Positions 43,066 to 51,605 of a DNA stretch of 64,000 bases are shown one piece after another. Position 1 is the stretch's first letter; every line of letters starts with the position of its first letter. Location of the stretch: assembly GCA_036503775.1 (NCBI GenBank), contig DASXWH010000077.1, positions 1-64,000 of the forward strand. Reading direction: 5' to 3'. The DNA is from Ohtaekwangia sp036503775. GTDB taxonomy: Bacteria > Bacteroidota > Bacteroidia > Cytophagales > Cyclobacteriaceae. The position numbers were made by a program, and so were the translations under genes. The notes below the pieces were generated by a model. It was not told the origin of the DNA and ran no database searches. It worked only from the letters and a program-made list of their open reading frames with translations.

Positions 43066-46000
43066 TTAAAATTTAATTCCGATCAATAATACGTCATCAG
43101 TCTGTTTGGTCTCACCGCGCCATCCTTCCCATTCCTGATCAAACACGGTTATAGCCTCTTTCATACTTGTGCTATGCACACGCTCAATGATTTCACGCAC
43201 ACGCTTTGGACCGAACTTACGACCTTCCGTGCCTCCAAACTGATCCGGGAAACCATCTGAGCTGAAATATATGGAATCTCCGCTACCCAGCTTGATTTTT
43301 GTATTCGTGAAATTTGTCTGATTCTTGAAAATACCTCCACCGATAGGGAATTTATTACCCTTTACTTCTTCCATCACACCGCTCTTCATAATGTATAAGG
43401 GTCTATGCGCTCCGGCATATTCCACTTCGCGTTCATTGAGATTGATCTTACAAAGCGCGATATCCATACCGTCTTTGGTAGTAGCATCTTCATCCTGGCG
43501 CAGGGTTGTTGTTACACCTTCGTCAAGCAAGTCGAGGATCTTGCCGGGCTCGGTAATCTTACGGCTTCGTACAATATCATTCAATAAGAAGTAGCCAATC
43601 AAGGACAAGAGCGCTCCGGGCACACCGTGACCGGTACAGTCTACAGCGGCAATGAAAATTTCATCTTTGATCTGAACGAACCAGGGGAAGTCTCCGGAAA
43701 CGACATCACGTGGTTTGTACAAAATAAAGGAATCCGGAAGAGCCCGGTTGATCACGCGATTGTTCGGCAGAATAGCGGTCTGAATCCGTTTCGCGTAATT
43801 TATACTTTCTGTAATCTTCTTGTTCTTATTCTGAATTTCAAGCTCGATCATCTTCCGCTCCGTAATATCGTGTGACACTACGAGCACCGATTCAAGCTTA
43901 TTGGATTCGTCAAATTCGGGGATTGCGTTCACCTGCATGATCCGATTACCCATGGCAGAAGGAAAATCCATTTCGGTGTCTGCTTTTTCATTCGTGGCAT
44001 TAACCTGTTCCACCACTTTCAACCAGCCCTCGAGCACGCTGTTATCCAGGTCAACTTCTTTTACTTTTCTGTTCAGGAAGAAAGAAGGTTGCTTACCCGT
44101 ATACTCTTCGATAACCGGGTTGATGTAGGAAATCGCTTCGCCTTCCAAACGCGTGATCAGGTCAAGTGAGTTTTCAGAGAGTGCCTGCATCTTACTGCGC
44201 ATGCGCTGCTCCTGTTCTGCTCTTCTCCGTTCGGTAATATCACGGGAGTTGAGAATGTATCCGTGAATGGCCGGGTTGGCCATGTGGTTTGTTCCTGCGG
44301 ATTCAATCCACATAAAGCTGCCATCTTTTGCGCGGTATTCGTACTGGATGGTAACACGTTGATCAGGGTTGCTTTGGAGTTTCTTGAAAATCTCTTTGAA
44401 GTTTTCCCGATAATCCGGATGTACCTTATCGATGTCGCTCTTTCCGATCATTTCCTTCTGACCATATCCCAGGATGGTCTCTACAGAAGGGGATATGTAG
44501 CGGATGCTTTCATCTTCTTCATAGATCGTAATAACTTCAGAAGCATTTTCAAGCAACAGCTGCATCCGTTTCTGGGTACGGTTTACCTCCTCAATCTGCT
44601 CTTCTAATTTTTGGTTAGAACGCTGCAGTTCTTCCTGTGTAGCCTGCATTTCTTCCGCATTCTGACGAAGTACTTCCTGCTTTTCCTTCAGCTCATTACT
44701 CATCTCCTGTGATTCAGCGAGGAGCCTGCGGGTGCGCTCGTTTACCTTGATGTTAAAAATGGTGCGCGCCAGGATCAGCGATAGTTCCTGCACAAATTTT
44801 ACCTGAGAGGGGTCGAATTTGCGGAAGCCGGCAAACTCTAATACACCGTACACCTCTTCGTTGGTGATCAGGGGAACAATCAGAATGCACTTGGGGCGCT
44901 GGTCACCTAAAATACCTGAGGTCAGGGTAACGTATTCATCCGGAATTTCCGTACGCATTACGGTATCCTTTTCAGCGGCAGCCTGGCCCACAAGACCCTC
45001 TGCCATTTTGAATTTAGCTTTAAGATATTTTTTCCGGTTGTAGGCGTAACTCGCACGCATCTCGATGACCACCGGAGTTACCTCGTCATTCACCACATAG
45101 AATGCACCCTGTATCGCGCCAATTTTATCGAGAATGAATTTGATCACATCATCTCCAAGGGCATCGATGGAGTCGTGCATACGGAGGATCTCACTGATCT
45201 CAGCCACACCACGAACGATCCAGTTCCGCTCTTTATCCCTGCGCTCGTTTTCAATAAGGTTATTGCGCATGTTGATGAGCGACATACCGAGAATGTCATT
45301 TTCACTGGCTGGTTTGAACTCCGTATCATACTTGCCTTCACCAATGCGCTTGGCAAAATCGGCATTGCCACGCAGGGTCTGAACCAGTTCATCTACTTTA
45401 GACCCCATCTGACCGAATTCGTCACTGCTGCGTTGTTCGGTTGCTTCAGGAAGTACACCTTGAGCAACTAACCCCAGTGTATTTCTCATCGCATATAAAG
45501 GCCGTGTAAGTGATCTGGAAAACACCATCGCCAGCAGCACAGATAAGGCTACAATGCACAGACCGCCATACAGGAAAGTATTACGGATCTCTGTACCGTT
45601 TCCGTGAGCCTCGGTCAAATTCATTTTAGCAATGAGGGCCAGGTTACCCTGGCTCAGTTTACGCCCTACCTGAAGGATAGACTCTCCCGAAAGATCCTTT
45701 CCGGTTGTTGGCAATGTTTTATCCTCAAAGAGGGTGCTGAAACCATTGATAAATCGCTCCTGAGGACTGTACAGTATGATGGCGGAGGAAGTGTCATTCC
45801 GGATTGGACTAACAATGGCAATTTTTCGGGAGATTGGGTCAAGCCTTCCGATCAGAACTTCACCTGTTTTACCGAGACCATGATAATTCATCAGCGTTTT
45901 GTACGCTGGTGTCAGGTTAAGCTTGACGATAATCAGCTCCTGTGTGCCGCTGCTCTTGGTTACAGCGCCAGCGGCATAGATGAAGAAATTCTTTTTCTTG

Positions 46001-46572
46001 GGATCGCGCTTGATATTGGAGAAATAGGTTCCACTCTTGGCACGATCGAACGTAACTCCGTCCGGATCGATGAAATTACCTTTGATGGTTGGATCGGTGG
46101 AAGCCGACACAGCACCGGTAGTGGAAGTTATGATGATATCATCTACACCCAATACAAATTTTTGTGCACCCAGGTATTCATCCAGAGTCACCGGACCTGC
46201 ACTGGCTGTTGCTGTTGAATCCGTTGTTTCCGCAGGAACGTCTGTTGTTGCTGCTTCATCGGGGAATGTAGGTTCGCCACCACCCATCATATCCATCATC
46301 ATGTCCATCCCACCACCGGCAGGGGCTGAACCGCCATTCTTAACTGTCTCAGAATTTTGCAGAACGTTAATGGCAATAGCGGCCTTGTCAAGAAATGAAT
46401 TTATGTAGGCTGTTCGGTTGTCTGCAATTACCGTAAGTGTGGTAGTGTTTTTCTCTTCAGCTGTCTTAAAATGAAAGTCATAACTAAAAAAACTGATGGC
46501 CGCTACAGCCACGATCGACACCAACAGGATCAGGATGGTAATTTTGGTGCTTACATTTATGCTCTTAATCAT
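43066..46572 (-). CDS. SiaA-like transmembrane sensor phosphatase (HAMP-GAF-PAS-PAS-SpoIIE)
   Basis: An 1168-residue inner-membrane sensor. Helix 1 at 11-31, periplasmic sensor at about 32-332 with a Gly/Met-rich insert at 81-100, helix 2 at 333-351, HAMP at about 352-405, GAF at about 455-610, coiled coil at 610-672, two PAS domains (about 673-785 and 795-905), a short linker and a SpoIIE/PP2C phosphatase at about 925-1168. The phosphatase keeps its metal-binding residues: RDVVSGDFPWF, AAVDCTGHGVPGALLS, DGMDIALCKI, YFSSDGFPDQFGG and TDDVLLIGIK. It probably dephosphorylates the SiaC protein. It follows the GAF gene by 18 nt. Confidence 0.92.
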   Translation of the reverse strand: MIKSINVSTKITILILLVSIVAVAAISFFSYDFHFKTAEEKNTTTLTVIADNRTAYINSFLDKAAIAINVLQNSETVKNGGSAPAGGGMDMMMDMMGGGEPTFPDEAATTDVPAETTDSTATASAGPVTLDEYLGAQKFVLGVDDIIITSTTGAVSASTDPTIKGNFIDPDGVTFDRAKSGTYFSNIKRDPKKKNFFIYAAGAVTKSSGTQELIIVKLNLTPAYKTLMNYHGLGKTGEVLIGRLDPISRKIAIVSPIRNDTSSAIILYSPQERFINGFSTLFEDKTLPTTGKDLSGESILQVGRKLSQGNLALIAKMNLTEAHGNGTEIRNTFLYGGLCIVALSVLLAMVFSRSLTRPLYAMRNTLGLVAQGVLPEATEQRSSDEFGQMGSKVDELVQTLRGNADFAKRIGEGKYDTEFKPASENDILGMSLINMRNNLIENERRDKERNWIVRGVAEISEILRMHDSIDALGDDVIKFILDKIGAIQGAFYVVNDEVTPVVIEMRASYAYNRKKYLKAKFKMAEGLVGQAAAEKDTVMRTEIPDEYVTLTSGILGDQRPKCILIVPLITNEEVYGVLEFAGFRKFDPSQVKFVQELSLILARTIFNIKVNERTRRLLAESQEMSNELKEKQEVLRQNAEEMQATQEELQRSNQKLEEQIEEVNRTQKRMQLLLENASEVITIYEEDESIRYISPSVETILGYGQKEMIGKSDIDKVHPDYRENFKEIFKKLQSNPDQRVTIQYEYRAKDGSFMWIESAGTNHMANPAIHGYILNSRDITERRRAEQEQRMRSKMQALSENSLDLITRLEGEAISYINPVIEEYTGKQPSFFLNRKVKEVDLDNSVLEGWLKVVEQVNATNEKADTEMDFPSAMGNRIMQVNAIPEFDESNKLESVLVVSHDITERKMIELEIQNKNKKITESINYAKRIQTAILPNNRVINRALPDSFILYKPRDVVSGDFPWFVQIKDEIFIAAVDCTGHGVPGALLSLIGYFLLNDIVRSRKITEPGKILDLLDEGVTTTLRQDEDATTKDGMDIALCKINLNEREVEYAGAHRPLYIMKSGVMEEVKGNKFPIGGGIFKNQTNFTNTKIKLGSGDSIYFSSDGFPDQFGGTEGRKFGPKRVREIIERVHSTSMKEAITVFDQEWEGWRGETKQTDDVLLIGIKF

Positions 46573-46590
46573 AGGCGTTGACGCTGTGGA

Positions 46591-47349
46591 TTATGCTTGA
46601 GTTGAGATTTTATCAGCGATAAGCTGAGCGGATTCCTCCACAAATTTTCGTTGATCTTCATTGATACTGGTAAAGGTCGCTACTTCGAGCACACCTGCTA
46701 TGTGTTCTTTTTTACGGATGGGAACAATAAGCAAATAGCGGGGTGACGCGCTCCCTAATCCGGAAATTATTTTGATGTATCCATCGGGAACATCATCAAT
46801 GTACAGCGTGCGTCCTCCGGCTGCTGATTGACCAATCAGACCTTCTCCAAACTCATAGCTGATCACGGTACTTTCACCAATGGTCAGTGCATATCCGCTT
46901 TTAAGTTCAATCTTTCTTTTTCCGTCATCTTCCTGGGTAAGGTAGAGCGCTCCCTGGCCCGCATCCAGTTGTTTACAGATAGCATGGAGCCCGGCCTGGA
47001 GGGTTTCCTTTGTTCCCCGGGATTGATTCAGACTGCTTTTAACACCTTCCAGGCTTATGGTAGTTTTGTTTGAGGCCTCTGTTGATTCCCCTGTAGTGGT
47101 GTCGTCAATCCGGTCGCGAAATACTACAATCTCCTTCTTATAGCGCATTCCCATTACGGTGGAGGTAACCCCAAAGATGAATGTAAGAGCCAGCATGATG
47201 TAAACCTCGAGGAGCTCCGGCTGATACCCATCGGTAAGCCTCAGATCGGCCGGAAGAGAATAAATCATGTAAAAGGAAAAACCGATTCCCAGGATGAAAA
47301 ACACCGTCAGGATCAGGTTCAGGTTGTAGCGATCTAGTAGTCCGGTCAT
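46591..47349 (-). CDS. Membrane-anchored GAF domain protein
   Basis: A 252-residue protein with two N-terminal membrane helices (about 11-33, 45-67), a short linker and one GAF domain (about 105-250). The GAF part is close in pattern to those of the two larger neighbours (YEFGEGLIGQSAAGGRTLYI, IISGLGSASPRYLLIVPIRK, HIAGVLEVATFTSINEDQRK). There is no output domain, so it may sense a small ligand and act through a partner. It overlaps cheB by 4 nt and precedes the SiaA-like gene by 18 nt. Confidence 0.88.
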   Translation of the reverse strand: MTGLLDRYNLNLILTVFFILGIGFSFYMIYSLPADLRLTDGYQPELLEVYIMLALTFIFGVTSTVMGMRYKKEIVVFRDRIDDTTTGESTEASNKTTISLEGVKSSLNQSRGTKETLQAGLHAICKQLDAGQGALYLTQEDDGKRKIELKSGYALTIGESTVISYEFGEGLIGQSAAGGRTLYIDDVPDGYIKIISGLGSASPRYLLIVPIRKKEHIAGVLEVATFTSINEDQRKFVEESAQLIADKISTQA

Positions 47350-47939
47350 CGGTATTGCTTGTCTAATTCCTTTAAAAACTCTACAATTTGGTCAACCTTT
47401 AGCACATGATCAATTTTTGTCACGGCTAATGCTGCCTTGGGCATGGTGTCAATCATGCACTCCGAAGGTTCCTGTACAATGGTCAGCCCCCCGCGGTCGT
47501 GAATATGTTTCATTCCAAGTGCCCCATCTTTATTTGCCCCGGAGAGTAAAATACCCACCAGTTTATCCTTATATACAAATGCACTGGTGCCAAGGGTAAT
47601 ATCAATGGCCGGCCTTGAATTGTTCACCATCTCTTCCGTTGAGAGGGCAAAATATAACCCCAGTTCAACCGACATATGATAATTGGCAGGAGCCAGGTAA
47701 ACGCTTCCGCGCTTTATATTTTCCTTGTCGTTAGGCTCCGTCACCTGCACCACACTTTTAATCGAAAGCGCTTCCACAAACCCATTACGCACGTGCTTCA
47801 ACCGGTGAAGGCACATGATAATGGGCAGGGGAAACCCTTTTGGCAGTTGTGACAGGATCTTAACTACACCCTGAAAGCTGCCTGCTGACCCACCGATAAC
47901 AACGGCTTTATAGCTGTTATTTAGGTTGAATTTATTCAT
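47346..47939 (-). CDS. CheB-type methylesterase without receiver domain
   Basis: A 197-residue protein that is only the CheB catalytic domain. The catalytic triad is visible: Ser in VVIGGSAGSFQGVVKIL, His in PIIMCLHRLKHVRNGF and Asp in GILLSGANKDGALGMKHIHD. RGSVYLAPANYHM and FVYKDKL are also typical. CheB removes methyl groups from glutamates of receptors. There is no receiver domain, so its activity is not controlled by CheA phosphorylation in the standard way. It follows cheR by 16 nt and overlaps the GAF gene by 4 nt. Confidence 0.93.
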   Translation of the reverse strand: MNKFNLNNSYKAVVIGGSAGSFQGVVKILSQLPKGFPLPIIMCLHRLKHVRNGFVEALSIKSVVQVTEPNDKENIKRGSVYLAPANYHMSVELGLYFALSTEEMVNNSRPAIDITLGTSAFVYKDKLVGILLSGANKDGALGMKHIHDRGGLTIVQEPSECMIDTMPKAALAVTKIDHVLKVDQIVEFLKELDKQYR

Positions 47940-47955
47940 TCGTCAGTGGCAACGC

Positions 47956-48777
47956 CTAGTCCTTTATTTTCTTATAGATCTTTTCTTCATTATTAACCAC
48001 AATAAAGCGGTTCGCATAGTCACACCAGATCAACGATTCCTTTGAACCGATGGCGAGGTATCCGTATTTAAATAAGCTTTCGTGGAATTTTTTCAGAACT
48101 TCATTCTGCAGGTTCTGGTTGAAGTAGATCATCACATTCCGGCAGAGAATCAAATCGAACTTATTGAATATTTCTCCCAGCACGAGGTCGTGTCTGCGGA
48201 ATGAAACATTCATTAACAAGTCCTTATTAAAAACGGCATTGCCGTTTTCTTCACGATAGTATTGTTTAAAAGTAGAGGTACCCTGGAACCGGATGTAATT
48301 TTTTTCATTCAGTTCCATATTCTTGATGGGATAGGTAGCTGCCTTGGCTTTTTCAAGGATGTTCACATCCAGATCTGTGGCAATGAGTGTTACGTCATGC
48401 AGTACGCCCATCTCCTTTAACATGATACACATGGAAACCACTTCCTCTCCGGAGGAACAGCCTGCGTGCCAGATCTTAAATTGCTTATGGTTAAGCATGA
48501 TGGCAGGAATAATCTCCTCCCGCATAATTCTCCAGAAGCTGGGATCGCGGAACATTTCAGTCACGTTAACCGTGAGTTCATCGAGGAACTCATTCACAAA
48601 TACGGGCTGATCGGTAAGTCTTTTTAGCAGCGCATCTACCGAGAGTTTTTTCAATTCCATGATACGGAGTACGCGCCTTTTGAAGGAAGACATCGCGTAA
48701 TTCCTGAAGTCATAGTTATACTTCTGGTAGATGAGCTCTGAAATGCGTTTGAGGTCGGCAATATCAATATCGAGCAT
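47956..48777 (-). CDS. CheR-type protein-glutamate methyltransferase
   Basis: A 273-residue methyltransferase with the helical N-terminal CheR domain (ISELIYQKYNYDFRNYAMSS, LDELTVNVTEMFRDPSFW) and the SAM-binding domain (KIWHAGCSSGEEVVSMCIML, LIATDLDVNILEKAKAATYP, FDLILCRNVMIYFNQNLQ). Methylates glutamates in chemoreceptor-type coiled coils. It leads the operon that runs to siaC. No chemoreceptor, cheA or cheW is seen in the window, so its substrate may be one of the neighbouring coiled-coil sensors. The minus-strand TAATTTTG at 48800-48807 is a possible -7 box. Confidence 0.94.
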   Translation of the reverse strand: MLDIDIADLKRISELIYQKYNYDFRNYAMSSFKRRVLRIMELKKLSVDALLKRLTDQPVFVNEFLDELTVNVTEMFRDPSFWRIMREEIIPAIMLNHKQFKIWHAGCSSGEEVVSMCIMLKEMGVLHDVTLIATDLDVNILEKAKAATYPIKNMELNEKNYIRFQGTSTFKQYYREENGNAVFNKDLLMNVSFRRHDLVLGEIFNKFDLILCRNVMIYFNQNLQNEVLKKFHESLFKYGYLAIGSKESLIWCDYANRFIVVNNEEKIYKKIKD

Positions 48778-49023
48778 GAACAGGTCTTTTAAGAGAACCC
48801 AAAATTAATTTGTATTACAGGTATGCTGGTTACTTTTCGGTGTAAAACTTACATGGGTCTTAAACACTTGCGATGCCAGCACTTTCTAAGTAAACCAAAT
48901 TAAGTAATTCGTCCTAATTAGTTAAAAAAAAGGTTATTCCTAAATTTACAGGCAAAAGTCGACAGGCTTCAGAAGCAGGAGTTTCTTCTGACCCGATCAT
49001 GACTTTTTACTCTTTCTGATTAA

Positions 49024-50877
49024 TTAGCGCAATTTTTTACGAAGCTCTTCCTCGGTTATCTGGAGCGCCTCTAAATTGAATTTTAAAGCTTTGGCAGCAT
49101 CCTCGGCTGTCTCCCAGTCGTCAGCTTTTTGCGGAGTCTGTGCGAGTTGTTTTTCGAGTTCCTGTATACGTTCGCGATATTCTTGCTCGGTTTGTCTGAA
49201 TGCGTTTTTCAACGCATCCATCTCATGTGAAGAGGTTTTGGTGTTAAGCTCTCCTTCAAGCTCATTGATCCGTGTGATATAGCTTTTTTCCTTTCTACCC
49301 ACCTCTTCCTGCGTAGCCTGAAGTTCTTCCATGTTCTGACGCATTTCTTCTTCCTGTGCGCGCATCTCTTCGGTTTGCTGCTGGAACTGTTCAATCAGGT
49401 GCCGGTTCTTTTCTGCAGACCTGACATTGGAAAGGGTAGATGCTATCGTCTCACCGAGACGCTCAACAAAATCTATTTCGTGCTGATCATACTCGGTAAA
49501 AGAGGCCAGCTCAACGATTCCGTAAACTTCTTTATCTACTTTTAACGGAACGATCAGGATGGAACGCGGATTGGCTTCTCCCAGCCCGGATGTTATGCGA
49601 ATGTATTCTTCCGGTACGCTTTTATAATAGGTGGTTTCTTTTTCCAGAAACGTTTGTCCCAGCAAGCCTTCACCCAGTTTTATTTTGCGCGTCTCAAATT
49701 TCTTGATGTCAAAAGCAAAAAGTGACACCAGCTCCAGGTACTTGTTGTTCTCATCCTCATCATTCAGGATGTACAGACTCCCCTGATTGGAATCGGTATA
49801 GTGTACCAGTGCTGAGGTAATTTTATCTCCCAGCACGTTGATATTATCACTGGATGAACGGAGAATATCTACAAACTTGGTGAGTCCTTCATTAGCCCAT
49901 TGTCTTTTGCGTTCTTCTTCACCCAGAACCTTGAGCTTTTGCTGCATGTCTATCAGCGAGTCAGCCAGTTTATTCTTGCCAGGCTGATATCCACTGTCCA
50001 GGGTTTCCTTATAATCTACACTGAGATTTCCCTGTGCAATGGAGCTTACAAAATCAGTAGCATCTTTCAGGTTTTCGAGTATCTCGTTTACTTCTACCGA
50101 AAGCTTACCTATTTCATTTTTTGGAAGATCAAAAACCTGTTTGTGGTTGGAAGCATTTTCAGTAAGCACCTGCACAGGCTGCAATACAATTTTGTCGAAG
50201 CCATAAAACACCAGGGCCAGTAAAAGGATATCAAAAATGATAATGGCAATCACCCAGGTGTTTACACCAGCCTTTTTGATTTTTACTACTTCTTCCAGGT
50301 CAAAGAACAAATTATCGTACCAATAGGAGAGTGTGATCCCGAGACTTTCTTCCTGTTGCTTTGCTTTTTGAAATGAAACGCTGGCCACGGAAACCGGAAC
50401 AACGGCAGGAGCTGAAACAGAATCGTTAAAATTCTGAGCGGTATATGTCGTAACCCCTGATGCACTTTCCCGGGGAGTGGTAAGAACGGTATGGATTACG
50501 TCTTTATACTCACTCCAATACCCGATAAGGTTGTCGTAGGTTATCCGCGGAAGCCTGGTCAAAGGTTTCAGCATAACTTCGGTCCTTTCTATTCGTCCAC
50601 CTTTGCCTAAAATATTCAGCTGGTGTTCCTGCTGTGTCAATTGTGATTCTATTGTGGCCGCCTCTGCCGTATCACCGGCAATGAATTGCTGTACGGAGAG
50701 TAAAATTTGCTGATTGGATAACTGAACTTTGCGGGTAAAATCAAGCTTTTGTTCGGCTTCATCCAATACATCGATCTTGTACTGAATCAGAAAATACTCT
50801 GCGGCATAGATAACAAACATCAAACTAAGCACATAGACACCAATCTGACGTATGGATGCATTTCGCAGGAACTTCAT
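49024..50877 (-). CDS. Membrane HAMP-GAF-coiled-coil sensor protein
   Basis: A 617-residue protein. Helix 1 at about 11-29, a mostly helical periplasmic domain at about 31-205, helix 2 at about 207-227, HAMP-like linker (about 228-285), a second linker, GAF at about 335-485, then a long coiled coil (about 490-580) and a short C-terminal tail ending ITEEELRKKLR. No catalytic domain. The coil carries QEEEMRQNMEELQATQEE, close to the coil in the SiaA-like protein. ATG at 50875-50877 gives a normal first helix; a TTG 69 nt upstream is less likely. It lies 246 nt upstream of cheR on the same strand and probably feeds the same pathway. Confidence 0.85.
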   Translation of the reverse strand: MKFLRNASIRQIGVYVLSLMFVIYAAEYFLIQYKIDVLDEAEQKLDFTRKVQLSNQQILLSVQQFIAGDTAEAATIESQLTQQEHQLNILGKGGRIERTEVMLKPLTRLPRITYDNLIGYWSEYKDVIHTVLTTPRESASGVTTYTAQNFNDSVSAPAVVPVSVASVSFQKAKQQEESLGITLSYWYDNLFFDLEEVVKIKKAGVNTWVIAIIIFDILLLALVFYGFDKIVLQPVQVLTENASNHKQVFDLPKNEIGKLSVEVNEILENLKDATDFVSSIAQGNLSVDYKETLDSGYQPGKNKLADSLIDMQQKLKVLGEEERKRQWANEGLTKFVDILRSSSDNINVLGDKITSALVHYTDSNQGSLYILNDEDENNKYLELVSLFAFDIKKFETRKIKLGEGLLGQTFLEKETTYYKSVPEEYIRITSGLGEANPRSILIVPLKVDKEVYGIVELASFTEYDQHEIDFVERLGETIASTLSNVRSAEKNRHLIEQFQQQTEEMRAQEEEMRQNMEELQATQEEVGRKEKSYITRINELEGELNTKTSSHEMDALKNAFRQTEQEYRERIQELEKQLAQTPQKADDWETAEDAAKALKFNLEALQITEEELRKKLR

Positions 50878-50948
50878 AATCACCAAGTAAAGTAAAATAA
50901 GGCTAAAGCCAAAATGAAATAGTAGGCGGTCAGTGCTAATAATCAATC

Positions 50949-50977
50949 GTCATTGGTATGAATGCATTTCCAATGAC
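50949..50977. repeat. 8-bp inverted repeat upstream of the GAF sensor gene
   Basis: GTCATTGG (50949-50956) and CCAATGAC (50970-50977) are perfect arms around a 13-nt spacer, between cdd and the GAF sensor gene. No T-run follows on either side, so it may be an operator rather than a terminator. Confidence 0.35.
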
Positions 50978-51002
50978 TATTAGCTACTGACTGTATTTTC
51001 TG

Positions 51003-51473
51003 TCACTTTTCCAGATTGGCGCGGGTAAAACCGAAGGGTAGCAATGCAGCGGCTGAAACAGACCGGATCCAGGTGTGATCATGATTCTGCATGATGATCT
51101 CAATTGGCTTCTGTTGTTTGTTCTCAGCTTCCAGTAATACCTGACGGCAGCCTCCACAACATGTTGCCGGAGTAAGTTCTTTGGACGATTTTTTCCGGGC
51201 GACTACAGCTATTTTCTTTATCTCCAGATTGGGATGTTGGGATGCCGCGGTAAATACAGCAACACGCTCTGCACACATGCCGGAAGGATAAGCCGCATTT
51301 TCCTGATTCACTCCGGTAACAACCGTTCCATCGGACAGTAACACAGCAGCACCTACCAGAAATTTGGAGTAAGGGGCGTAAGCATGACTGGTTGCTTCCT
51401 TGGCTTTGTGAACAAGGTATTTGGATTCAGCGTCCAGATCTTCCAGATGTTCGGTTCGTGTAAACTCTTTCAT
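51003..51473 (-). CDS. cdd: Cytidine deaminase
   Basis: A 156-residue zinc-dependent deaminase of cytidine and deoxycytidine. Motifs are HAYAPYSKFLVGAAVLLSDG, ENAAYPSGMCAERVAVFTAA with the catalytic Glu and first Cys, and TCCGGCRQVLLE with the other two zinc-binding Cys. The usual Pro-Cys before GxCRQ reads Thr-Cys-Cys here, but the CxxC spacing is intact. The ATG at 51471-51473 is used, with a GTG possible 12 nt upstream. It is divergent from the saccharopine reductase gene. Confidence 0.95.
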   Translation of the reverse strand: MKEFTRTEHLEDLDAESKYLVHKAKEATSHAYAPYSKFLVGAAVLLSDGTVVTGVNQENAAYPSGMCAERVAVFTAASQHPNLEIKKIAVVARKKSSKELTPATCCGGCRQVLLEAENKQQKPIEIIMQNHDHTWIRSVSAAALLPFGFTRANLEK

Positions 51474-51571
51474 TGCATGGGGCACAAGTAGTGAAAGTTA
51501 CTAAAAACGTCATGTGTTTAAAGTCTCAGGTGGAATACTATCTGAAATTAACGCCACTTTTTGTATGGGAT

Positions 51572-51601
51572 TTTGCACTTTATGCTTCTCTTATAGCTTT
51601 G
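51572..51601 (+). promoter_or_regulatory. Promoter 4 nt before the saccharopine reductase ATG
   Basis: TTTG (51572-51575), 18 nt, TAGCTTTG (51594-51601): a full consensus match. The ATG at 51606 follows after only 4 nt, so the transcript would have almost no leader. Confidence 0.6.
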
Positions 51602-51605
51602 CTGC

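Noticed and set aside
45604..46218. Plus-strand frame of 204 codons opposite the SiaA-like gene
   Set aside because: It lies fully antisense to the sensor domain coding region, has no recognisable motif, and the minus-strand frame has clear domains throughout.
48905..48930. AT-rich imperfect inverted repeat followed by A8 upstream of cheR
   Set aside because: One mismatch, almost no G-C pairs, and on neither strand a T-run after the stem, so it is not a terminator; too weak for a separate call.
42031..50877. Idea that the CheR/CheB genes belong to a chemotaxis cluster
   Set aside because: No receptor, cheA, cheW or cheY is present in the window, and CheB lacks its receiver; the neighbours are Sia-type partner-switch genes.
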